Source of the DNA: Bacilli bacterium
GTDB lineage: Bacteria; Bacillota_I; Bacilli_A; RF39; UBA660
Assembly: GCA_017404385.1 (NCBI GenBank)
Contig: JAFRCK010000023.1
Location: 1 to 64,000, forward strand
Direction: 5' to 3'
Length of the DNA: 64,000 bases
The translations under genes were made by a program, and so were the position numbers. Every line of letters begins with the position of its first letter. Positions within the stretch are counted from its first letter, which is position 1. A model generated the notes under the pieces. That model made no database searches. It was not told the DNA's origin and saw only the letters and a program-made list of their open reading frames with translations. Positions 44,096-51,914 of this stretch are shown piece by piece.

Positions 44096-45751
44096 ATGGG
44101 GGATTATAATAATAGAAAAAGAAATAAAGGTAGAAAAAGAAAACTAGTATATAAAGCAAAAAAGGATTTTGATGATGAAAAAATAAAAAAGATGAATAAA
44201 ATTAAGTATAACGAAAGAATAGGTAATTATGATAAAGCAATCAGCTTAAACAAAGATTTTATCGAAGAATATCCTGATGATAATTACGCTCATATATATT
44301 TAGCTAAATTATATCAAAAGAAACAAGATTATAATATGGAAAAACAATTATTGATGAAAATCTTAGAAGAAAGAACTTTGAATAAAAAAGAAGCTTCTTT
44401 TGTTAATTTTTTATATGGAGGATTACTAGCTATTGAAGAAAATTTTGATCTAGCTATAGAATTTTTTAAAGAAGGAATAAAAGATAGTGATGGTTTAGAG
44501 TTAGTTGCTAGAAAAGATTTAGCTGGTATATATGTAAGAAAACATGACATTAATAATGCTTTAGATGTTCTTACTATTGATGCATTTAATAATCAGTTTT
44601 TGAATAATGAAAGAGCAAGAGTATATAGTAGGTTTAATAAACATAAATTAGCCTTAAAAGCATTAGATTCACCTGTTTATAATGATAGAGATATTACAGT
44701 TGTAGAAAATTTTGATGATTCGTTTGTTGAACAAGATAAAAAATATATAAAAGGGCATTGTTTATTTAAATTATATAAATATGATGAATCAATAGAAGAA
44801 TTGGGAGGGGCATTAACATATAAAACAAGAGATGTATATTATCAATCTTGTATTGATTTAATTAGAATATTTCTTGCTAAAGGTAAATTAGATAGAGCTA
44901 GTTTATTATGTGAGGAATCTTTAAAAAGTGATTTAATAAGAGATAAATATGCAGATACTATAAAAAAATTAAATGCTGCTATATATCAAAAAGCACAAAA
45001 TTATGAAAAAGCATTAAATTTATATAGTAATCCAATGTCACCAAGTGATAGCGTTAATTTAGCTTATATATTATATAATTCAGGAAGATTAGAAGAAGCA
45101 GAAAAACTATATGAATCAGTTAATATTACTAGTTTACCAATTGACGATTTTTATGAAGCATATTTAAAATATGCTTTAGTTGAAACTACATTAGGTAAAC
45201 ATGATAAATCTAATGAAATTATAGAATACTTACTTAATAGCAATAATAAAAGTCTTAAAGTCGAAAGAATAGCTTATATATTGAAAAGATTAAAAGTATT
45301 AAATGATACTGTATTAGGTAATGAAATGGAAGAAAGAGATTATTCTTATTCAGAAAGACAAATGATAAATTATAGTGAAGAAGAAGCAATTAAACATATT
45401 TATGAACATCATTTTTTAGTAGATTCTTTTACGAATTTTAATACAGATATTGAATGTAGAAGTATCTTTGAATTTGCTAAAGAAAAAATAATTAATATGG
45501 AACCTGTTCATGAAGAGATATTTGATAGATATATAATAGATTATGAAGATATAGGTTATTCTGTTGAATCTGGTGAAAAATTAAATCAATTAGAAGTAAT
45601 AACTATTTTGAATACTAAAAAAATTATAACTTTGTACCCATCTAAATTTGTAAAGGTTCGTATGTATGAAGAAGATGATTATGCTTCTAAAAAAACAGTT
45701 AAAAAAATGAGCCGTGTTGAATGGTTTAAAACAAAATATGGAATTGAATAA
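44096..45751 (+). CDS. Tetratricopeptide-repeat protein of unknown function
   Basis: A 551-residue protein. A Lys/Arg-rich start (NRKRNKGRKRK) is followed by about ten degenerate TPR-type helix pairs (for example YDKAISLNKDFIEEYPDD, AHIYLAKLYQKKQDYNME, EKALNLYSNP), then a C-terminal region without repeats, with HEHHFLVDSFTNFN-like and FVKVRMYEEDD segments. TPRs usually hold protein partners. No enzymatic motif is visible. It precedes dnaB-dnaI with about 64 bases between and its own SD. A role connected with replication is possible only by position. Confidence 0.72.
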   Translation: MGDYNNRKRNKGRKRKLVYKAKKDFDDEKIKKMNKIKYNERIGNYDKAISLNKDFIEEYPDDNYAHIYLAKLYQKKQDYNMEKQLLMKILEERTLNKKEASFVNFLYGGLLAIEENFDLAIEFFKEGIKDSDGLELVARKDLAGIYVRKHDINNALDVLTIDAFNNQFLNNERARVYSRFNKHKLALKALDSPVYNDRDITVVENFDDSFVEQDKKYIKGHCLFKLYKYDESIEELGGALTYKTRDVYYQSCIDLIRIFLAKGKLDRASLLCEESLKSDLIRDKYADTIKKLNAAIYQKAQNYEKALNLYSNPMSPSDSVNLAYILYNSGRLEEAEKLYESVNITSLPIDDFYEAYLKYALVETTLGKHDKSNEIIEYLLNSNNKSLKVERIAYILKRLKVLNDTVLGNEMEERDYSYSERQMINYSEEEAIKHIYEHHFLVDSFTNFNTDIECRSIFEFAKEKIINMEPVHEEIFDRYIIDYEDIGYSVESGEKLNQLEVITILNTKKIITLYPSKFVKVRMYEEDDYASKKTVKKMSRVEWFKTKYGIE

Positions 45752-45766
45752 AATTATTCTATTTTC

Positions 45767-45795
45767 TTGAAAATAACTATCTATTATTTTATAAT
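45767..45795 (+). promoter_or_regulatory. dnaB promoter
   Basis: TTGAAA (45767-45772) and TATAAT (45790-45795) are 17 bases apart, just upstream of the GTG start. Confidence 0.7.
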
Positions 45796-45815
45796 TATAT
45801 AAAGAAGGTGATAAA

Positions 45816-47099
45816 GTGACTAATATTTTACCAGCTGATACTTATGTTGTTATTAATAAAACAATACTAAGTGAAAGTGATAGAAGAATAATTACTATGC
45901 TTTATCAACCAATTATAGGTGGAATAGCTACCAATTTATATTTTACACTATGTATGGATTTAGATAAAAATGAATTTATGTCTGAAGAAATGTCTCATCA
46001 TCATTTAATGACAATTTTAGGTTTATCATTAGATGAATTAAAAATATCTAGAGAAAAATTAGAGGCAGTAGGATTATTAAAAACTTATTTTAAAGAAAGA
46101 GAAGAAGTAAATAATTATATATATGAACTATTTTCTCCATTATCAATTAATGAGTTTTTTACTCATCCAGTATTAAATGTTGTTTTATATAGTGTAGTAG
46201 GTAAAAAAGAGTATGAAAGAGTTACTAATTATTTTAAAATACCTAAATTAAATATTTCTGATTATGAAGATATAACTAAATCATTTTCAGATGTATTTAA
46301 CAGTAGTCCATCTACAGTATTTGAAAATACATTACAAAATATTAAGGATATAAATAAACTTGGAATTAATATAAATAATAAGATAGATTTTGATTTTTTA
46401 ATATCATCTATACCTAAAGAGACTATTAATGAAAAAACATTTAATAATGATAATAGAAAACTAATTGAGGATTTATCATATATTTATAATTTAAATGTAG
46501 AGGAAATTAAGAATATAGTCTTAAGTTCTTTAAATGATAGATTAATGATTGATAAAACAATGTTAAGAAAAAATGCTAGAAACTATTATTTATATCAGAA
46601 TAATGGTAAATTACCTAGTGTAGTATATAAAAATCAACCAGAATATTTACGTAGTCCGATTGGTAAAGATAGTAATCGGGCTAAAATGATTTATACTTTT
46701 GAAACTACATCCCCATATAATTTCTTAAAAAGTAAGAATAAAGGAACTAAACCTACTGAAAGAGATATGAAACTAATTGAAAGTTTAAGTATAGATTTAC
46801 GATTACAACCAGCTGTTATTAATGTATTAATTGATTATGTTCTTAGAATAAAAGATAATAAATTAGTTAAGAGTTATGTAGAAACAATTGCGGGTCAATG
46901 GAAAAGATTAAATATAGAAACGGCAGAAGAAGCAATGAATCAAGCTGTTAAAGAATCTAAAAAAATAAATAAAACAAAGACAACTTATAAAAAGAAAGAA
47001 AAAGAGTTGCCAGAATGGTTTGATCAAAAAATAGAAAAACAAGAAGTAACTATAGAAGAAGAAAACGAAATGAAAGACTTATTAAAAGATTTTAAATAG
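45816..47099 (+). CDS. dnaB: Replication initiation protein DnaB (Bacilli type)
   Basis: The 427-residue primosome protein that, with DnaD and DnaI, loads the replicative helicase at oriC; it is not the DnaB helicase of Escherichia coli. The N-terminal domain begins LPADTYVVINKTILSESDRR and contains LYQPIIGG. The C-terminal DnaB/DnaD (DDBH2) domain has LQPAVINVLIDYVLRI and YVETIAGQWKR-LNIETAEEA. It starts with GTG at 45816, six bases after AAGGTG. It is followed directly by dnaI, its partner. Its end overlaps the SD of dnaI. Confidence 0.9.
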   Translation: MTNILPADTYVVINKTILSESDRRIITMLYQPIIGGIATNLYFTLCMDLDKNEFMSEEMSHHHLMTILGLSLDELKISREKLEAVGLLKTYFKEREEVNNYIYELFSPLSINEFFTHPVLNVVLYSVVGKKEYERVTNYFKIPKLNISDYEDITKSFSDVFNSSPSTVFENTLQNIKDINKLGININNKIDFDFLISSIPKETINEKTFNNDNRKLIEDLSYIYNLNVEEIKNIVLSSLNDRLMIDKTMLRKNARNYYLYQNNGKLPSVVYKNQPEYLRSPIGKDSNRAKMIYTFETTSPYNFLKSKNKGTKPTERDMKLIESLSIDLRLQPAVINVLIDYVLRIKDNKLVKSYVETIAGQWKRLNIETAEEAMNQAVKESKKINKTKTTYKKKEKELPEWFDQKIEKQEVTIEEENEMKDLLKDFK

Positions 47100-47107
47100 A
47101 GGTGCCT

Positions 47108-48010
47108 ATGAAAGATATTTCTAAGATTAAAAATTTAAAAACTAATAATAAAGAGTTAGAAGAAGAATTTTTTAAAGCTAAAAAAGATCCTACTTTTAAA
47201 GAAATAGTAGATAGAATAGATCTAGATGATAATGAATTAATGAAATATACTTCTAAATTAAAACAAGCTTCTGTAGAACTTGATAATTCAAAAAAAGATA
47301 AAAATTGTTTGTTAAATGAAATTCCAGGTTTTATATTTACTCCATATTTAGTTGATGGTGTACTAAATTTTACATATAAAGCTTCTAAAGAAAAAGAAAA
47401 AGAATTAAATGAAATAGATTATATTAAAAATGGATATAGATTTGAAGTAGCTAAGAATATTAGAAATGCTAGAATGAGTGATATATATACAAATGATAAA
47501 AATAGAATAACTTTAATTAAATGGATTACAAAGTTTATTAAAGAATATAAAAAAGGCGTTGCTTTTAAGGGACTATATTTAAGTGGTAATTTTGGTTCTG
47601 GTAAAAGCTATATAATATCAGCTATGATTAATGAACTTGTTAAAGATGGATATACAGCTGCTTTAGTGTATTATCCAGAATTTCTTAGAATACTTAAATC
47701 ATCATTTAAAACGGATTTTGATGAGCAATTTGATTATGCTAGAAAAGTAGATATATTACTATTAGATGACATAGGAGCTGAAAACTTAACTAGTTGGTCT
47801 AGAGATGAAATATTAGGCCCAATTCTTCAATATAGAATGGATAACAAACTTGCTACTTTTTTTACATCTAATCTTTCTTTAGAAGAATTAGAAGTACATT
47901 TAAGTGAAGGCAAAGAGTCTGTAGATAAATTAAAAGCTAAAAGAATAATTGAAAGAATTAATTATTTAACAGAAGAAATAAAATTAGTTAGTGAAAACTA
48001 TAGAAAATAA
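47108..48010 (+). CDS. dnaI: Helicase loader DnaI
   Basis: AAA+ ATPase that loads the replicative helicase onto DNA, 300 residues. The N-terminal domain (about 1-140) binds the helicase. The ATPase domain has SGNFGSGKSYIISAM (Walker A) and VDILLLDDIGAENL (Walker B), then TSWSRDEILGPILQYR and TSNLSLEEL (sensor 1). GAGGTG is five bases before ATG 47108; a GTG at 47102 lies in it. Together with dnaB it forms a conserved Bacilli primosome operon. Confidence 0.92.
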   Translation: MKDISKIKNLKTNNKELEEEFFKAKKDPTFKEIVDRIDLDDNELMKYTSKLKQASVELDNSKKDKNCLLNEIPGFIFTPYLVDGVLNFTYKASKEKEKELNEIDYIKNGYRFEVAKNIRNARMSDIYTNDKNRITLIKWITKFIKEYKKGVAFKGLYLSGNFGSGKSYIISAMINELVKDGYTAALVYYPEFLRILKSSFKTDFDEQFDYARKVDILLLDDIGAENLTSWSRDEILGPILQYRMDNKLATFFTSNLSLEELEVHLSEGKESVDKLKAKRIIERINYLTEEIKLVSENYRK

Positions 48011-48027
48011 TCAGTGGGGTATGTAGT

Positions 48028-49599
48028 ATGTATGAAATAATAAGTTTATTCAAAAAAGATGTTCCAAGACAAAGAAAAGTTTATCAAGAATATAATAATT
48101 ATTCAAAGATAAAGAATCTTTCTTATGCCAATTTTAAATCACTAAATATTGCTTTTATTGAGATAAAGGATTATATCGCAAGTTTAGATGAATATTATTA
48201 TTTGTCTGAAAATCAAATAGATAATATGTTTGATTATTTAAAAGAGAATATTAGTATAAGTAGATTTACTCAAATGAAAAAATTATTTAAGCAGGTAAAT
48301 GAATTAAGTGAACTTTTGAGTAATAAATATAATAGTTATGGATGTTTACACGGTGAACAATCAAGAAATAATTGTTATAGAATAATTAATAAAATTAATA
48401 GTTTAAAAGATATATTAGCTATGAAGTATTATAAAATGCCTGCTATGAAAATAGAGCAAATATCTATTTTTGAAAGTATAACTGGTCAATTATTAAATCC
48501 CAAGAACATGAATTTTGAAGAACATTTATTATTTTTAATTACTAACGCTGAAGTGTTAAATTATCATAACAGAAATGGATCTGATTTTAATAAAATATTT
48601 TGTAAACATGTAGAAACAGCAAAAATAAATAGAGAAAATACTAAACTAAATTATTATAAAAAACTATATTTATATTTATCTAGTGTTAATTCTTTTAATC
48701 TAGATACTGAATATCTAGATAGTTTATTTGAATTAAATAGAATTGAAATACAAAGAAATGTTTTAAGTAAGAAAATAGATTCTATGAAATATCATCCTAA
48801 AACAGGCAAAAGAATTGTTGATAACTTTATATTATCAATAGATAATAATGAAACTAAAAAGATAGATGATGCATTTTCAATCGAAAAAGTAGATGATGCA
48901 TATATAGTAGGTATACATATTGCTGATGTTTGTTCATTAGGTTATTTTGAAGAAAATGATTTTACTATTGGACCAAAACATAATGTTAAAAAGAAAGATG
49001 CATCTTTAACAAGAAATAAAGAAAGAGATGCAATTAGTTTATTTGTTTTAATAGATAGTAATGGGATAATTAGGGGATATAGAAAACTAGCAACTACACT
49101 TGTAAATGATGTTAATTTAGTATATGATGATATTCCTAAAATACTTGCTAATCGTGATCCATCAAATTACTATTTGTTACAAAGTGTATATAACTTAATA
49201 TCAGTTTATAATTTACTTGAAAATGATAGATTTCCTTCATATCCTACAGTTAGTAACTTAGGCTATGTAATTGTAAGTAAATTAATGGTACTTTGTGGTG
49301 CTATATATTCTTTTGAACTAGCTAAGAATAATGCTCCTGCGATATATATATGTGGTGATGATGATTGTAAACATTACTCAATTGAGGAATTAGAGTTTAG
49401 AACAGGATTTGATGGTTATAATAATTATGCAAGAGTCACATCACCTATAATAGATAGATTATCGTTAATAAATCAGTTTTTTATACGTACGTGCTTGTTT
49501 GGTAATATGACTGAAGAACAAAAGGGTAAAGCAGTTTTAAAGCTAAGACCAATAGTTGATAAATTTAATAAGAGTAAAGATAAAAAAGAATTATATTGA
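48028..49599 (+). CDS. Divergent RNB-domain (RNase II-like) protein
   Basis: A 523-residue protein of which residues about 265-500 resemble the RNB exoribonuclease domain: SIDNNETKKIDDAFSIE, GIHIADVCSLGYF and a late VTSPIIDRLSLINQFF. In RNase II the four acidic residues D201, D207, D209 and D210 bind metal; here D272, D280 and D281 fit, but the D207 position is Lys278, and the TSPIR motif has Ile instead of Arg (471-475). The N-terminal 250 residues have no CSD or S1 domain that I can see. It lies between dnaI and thrS, where Bacillus has ytxC. It ends in TGA, inside the thrS promoter. Confidence 0.8.
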   Translation: MYEIISLFKKDVPRQRKVYQEYNNYSKIKNLSYANFKSLNIAFIEIKDYIASLDEYYYLSENQIDNMFDYLKENISISRFTQMKKLFKQVNELSELLSNKYNSYGCLHGEQSRNNCYRIINKINSLKDILAMKYYKMPAMKIEQISIFESITGQLLNPKNMNFEEHLLFLITNAEVLNYHNRNGSDFNKIFCKHVETAKINRENTKLNYYKKLYLYLSSVNSFNLDTEYLDSLFELNRIEIQRNVLSKKIDSMKYHPKTGKRIVDNFILSIDNNETKKIDDAFSIEKVDDAYIVGIHIADVCSLGYFEENDFTIGPKHNVKKKDASLTRNKERDAISLFVLIDSNGIIRGYRKLATTLVNDVNLVYDDIPKILANRDPSNYYLLQSVYNLISVYNLLENDRFPSYPTVSNLGYVIVSKLMVLCGAIYSFELAKNNAPAIYICGDDDCKHYSIEELEFRTGFDGYNNYARVTSPIIDRLSLINQFFIRTCLFGNMTEEQKGKAVLKLRPIVDKFNKSKDKKELY

Positions 49600-49624
49600 C
49601 ATATTTAAAAAAAAGATATAAAAT
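49596..49624 (+). promoter_or_regulatory. thrS promoter
   Basis: TTGACA (49596-49601) and TAAAAT (49619-49624) are 17 bases apart. The -35 overlaps the TGA stop of the RNB gene. Confidence 0.8.
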
Positions 49625-49631
49625 CAATTTG

Positions 49632-49826
49632 TAAATCTTATTTGAAGACGAGATTATTTAATGATTCTTTATAGAGAGTTAACGTTTGGTGGAAGTTAAT
49701 AGATAGTTAAATAGTTACTACTTCAATAGAGGAATAATAATTCCCGGTTAAAAGCCGTTATCTAATTAAGTTAAATAAAGGATGGTACCGCCATTATGGC
49801 TCCTTGGTAACCATTCTTTTTTTTAT
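49632..49826 (+). ncRNA. T-box leader of thrS
   Basis: A tRNA-sensing riboswitch that permits transcription of thrS when uncharged tRNA-Thr binds. Visible parts are the stem I AGAGAG and TTTGGTGGAAG elements (49674-49695), the probable specifier ACT at 49717-49719 (Thr), the T-box AAGGATGGTACCGCC at 49778-49792 and a terminator made of ATGGTACC/GGTAACCAT followed by a long T run (49815-49825). The antiterminator uses the T-box sequence instead. The specifier choice is my reading; ACT is repeated, so its exact place is not certain. Confidence 0.87.
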
Positions 49827-49843
49827 TATAAGGAGGAGATAAT

Positions 49844-51601
49844 ATGATTAATTTTAAAGAAGATGAGTATTTACACAATTTAAACCATAGCTGTGCGCAT
49901 ATGCTTGCGCAAGCTGTAAAACATTTATATCCAAATGCTAAATTTTGGGTAGGACCAGTAATTGAAGAAGGTTTCTATTATGATATGGATTTAGGTGATA
50001 AAGTTATTACTGAAGAAGATATTCCAGTTATAGAAAAGGAAATGAAAAAATTAGCTAAAGATGGTAAAAGAATAGTAAGACATGAATTATCAAGAAAAGA
50101 AGCATTAGAAATGTTTAAAGATGATCCATATAAAGTAGATTTAATTAATAATATGCCAGAAGATGAAATAATATCTGCATATTCACAAGGAGATTTTACT
50201 GATTTATGTAGAGGTGGACATGTTGATACATTAAAAGAATGTAAAAATTTTAAATTAGTTAAGTTTTCAGGAGCATATTATAAAGGTGATTCAAATAATA
50301 AAATGCTTCAAAGAATATATGGTGTTTGTTTACCAACTCCAGAAGAATTAGAAGCACATTTAAAAGAATTAGAGGAAGCTAAAGAAAGAGATCATAGAAA
50401 AATAGGTAAGGATCAAAACTTATTCTTTACTCATAAATTAGTAGGAGCAGGACTTCCATTATTTACTCCAAATGGAGCAACTATAAGAAGAGAACTTGAA
50501 AGATATATTCAAGATAAAGAAATAAAACAAGGATATAAACATGTTTATTCACCAGTACTTGCTACTACAGAAATGTATAAGATAAGTGGTCACTGGGATC
50601 ATTATAAAGATGATATGTTTCCTATTATGAAACTAGATAATGAAGAATTAGTTTTAAGACCAATGAACTGTCCTCATCATGCATTAATATATAAAAATGA
50701 TTTACACTCATATAGAGATTTACCTTTAAGAATAGGAGAAATCGCTAATGTATTTAGATATGAAGCAAGTGGAGCAGTATGTGGTCTTGAAAGAGTTAGA
50801 GAAATATGTCAAAATGATGCACATTTATTTGTTAGACCTGATCAAATTAAAGATGAAGTAGGGAATGTTATTAAATTAATATTTGAAACTTATATAGATG
50901 ATTTTGGTTTCTCAAAAGACTGCTTTAAATTTAGATTATCTAAAAGAGATAAAGATAAGGCTAAATATATAGATAATGATGAAATGTGGGAAACAGCAGA
51001 ATCTCAGTTAAAAGCAATCATGGATGAATTAGAACTTGATTATTATGAACAAGAGGGCGAAGCAGCATTCTATGGACCAAAGATTGATATTCAAATAAAA
51101 ACTGCTTTAGGACATGATATAACAATTCCAACTTGTCAATTAGATTTCTCTTTACCAGAAAGATTTGATTTGACTTATGTAGATGAAAATGGTAATAAAG
51201 TAAGACCAGTTGTTATTCATAGAGCGATACTTGGTTCATCTGAAAGATTTATGTCATTCTTACTTGAAGAAAAGAAAGGTATACTTCCTTTATGGCTAGC
51301 GCCAGTTCAAGTTAATATAGTACCAGTAAATAATGAATATCATTTAAGATACGCAAAAGAAATAGAAGAATTATTACAAAAGAATTTAATAAGAGTAGAA
51401 CTAGATGATAGAGATGAAAAATTAGGTTATAGGTTAAGAAAATCTGTTATTAAAAAGATTCCTATTACTTTAATTCTAGGTGATAAAGAAAAAGATAATG
51501 AACAAGTGTCATTTAGAAGATATGGTTCAGAAGAAACAATAACTGTTTCAAAAGATGATTTTGTTACATTAATTAAAAATGAAATAAATAATAAGAAATA
51601 A
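49844..51601 (+). CDS. thrS: Threonyl-tRNA synthetase, without TGS domain
   Basis: Charges tRNA-Thr with threonine and edits misacylated Ser-tRNA. The 585-residue protein begins with the editing domain (HSCAHMLAQAVKHLYP, DFTDLCRGGHV with the zinc-like CRGGH), followed by the class II catalytic core with FRYEASGAVCGLERVRE-type motif 2 and MNCPHH, and the anticodon-binding domain near the C-terminus. Most bacterial ThrRS proteins have an extra N-terminal TGS domain of about 60 residues; it is absent here and the AGGAGGA site fixes the start. It is controlled by the T-box upstream. Confidence 0.93.
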   Translation: MINFKEDEYLHNLNHSCAHMLAQAVKHLYPNAKFWVGPVIEEGFYYDMDLGDKVITEEDIPVIEKEMKKLAKDGKRIVRHELSRKEALEMFKDDPYKVDLINNMPEDEIISAYSQGDFTDLCRGGHVDTLKECKNFKLVKFSGAYYKGDSNNKMLQRIYGVCLPTPEELEAHLKELEEAKERDHRKIGKDQNLFFTHKLVGAGLPLFTPNGATIRRELERYIQDKEIKQGYKHVYSPVLATTEMYKISGHWDHYKDDMFPIMKLDNEELVLRPMNCPHHALIYKNDLHSYRDLPLRIGEIANVFRYEASGAVCGLERVREICQNDAHLFVRPDQIKDEVGNVIKLIFETYIDDFGFSKDCFKFRLSKRDKDKAKYIDNDEMWETAESQLKAIMDELELDYYEQEGEAAFYGPKIDIQIKTALGHDITIPTCQLDFSLPERFDLTYVDENGNKVRPVVIHRAILGSSERFMSFLLEEKKGILPLWLAPVQVNIVPVNNEYHLRYAKEIEELLQKNLIRVELDDRDEKLGYRLRKSVIKKIPITLILGDKEKDNEQVSFRRYGSEETITVSKDDFVTLIKNEINNKK

Positions 51602-51629
51602 AAAAAGAAGCAATTATGCTTCTTTTTTT
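51601..51629. terminator. Bidirectional terminator after thrS and rpmB
   Basis: AAAAAAGAAGCA pairs with TGCTTCTTTTTT around ATTA; the L28 stop codon is in the loop. Confidence 0.87.
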
Positions 51630-51793
51630 GCATTCTTTTTAAAAGTTCTTGCTTCTCTAGCTGTAGTTACAACAGTAACTCCATCTATAGTAGTTTTTTG
51701 ATAATTTAATTTTTGAACTTTATTTGTTCTTATATGAGAATGTGATACTTTTTTAGCAGCGTTATTTCTTTTACTAGTTATTTTATTAGCCAT
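51614..51793 (-). CDS. rpmB: Ribosomal protein L28
   Basis: A 59-residue basic protein of the large ribosomal subunit. NNAAKKVSHSHIRTNKVQKLNYQ and TIDGVTVVTTAREARTF match the L28 core (key words VSHSH and TTAREART). The N-terminal zinc-type CxxC that many L28 proteins carry is missing, so this is a Cys-free version. AAAGGAGG lies upstream of the ATG. The gene is on the minus strand, convergent with thrS. It was short enough to miss in a length-limited search. Confidence 0.87.
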   Translation of the reverse strand: MANKITSKRNNAAKKVSHSHIRTNKVQKLNYQKTTIDGVTVVTTAREARTFKKNAKKEA

Positions 51794-51914
51794 ACTTCTT
51801 CCTCCTTTAAAACACGTCTTAATAACTTTAACATATTATTTAACTTTAGTCAATCAAAAAACTAGTAAAAATAAAGAAATCTGTTGTATAATGGGTATAT
51901 AAGGGAGGGATAAT

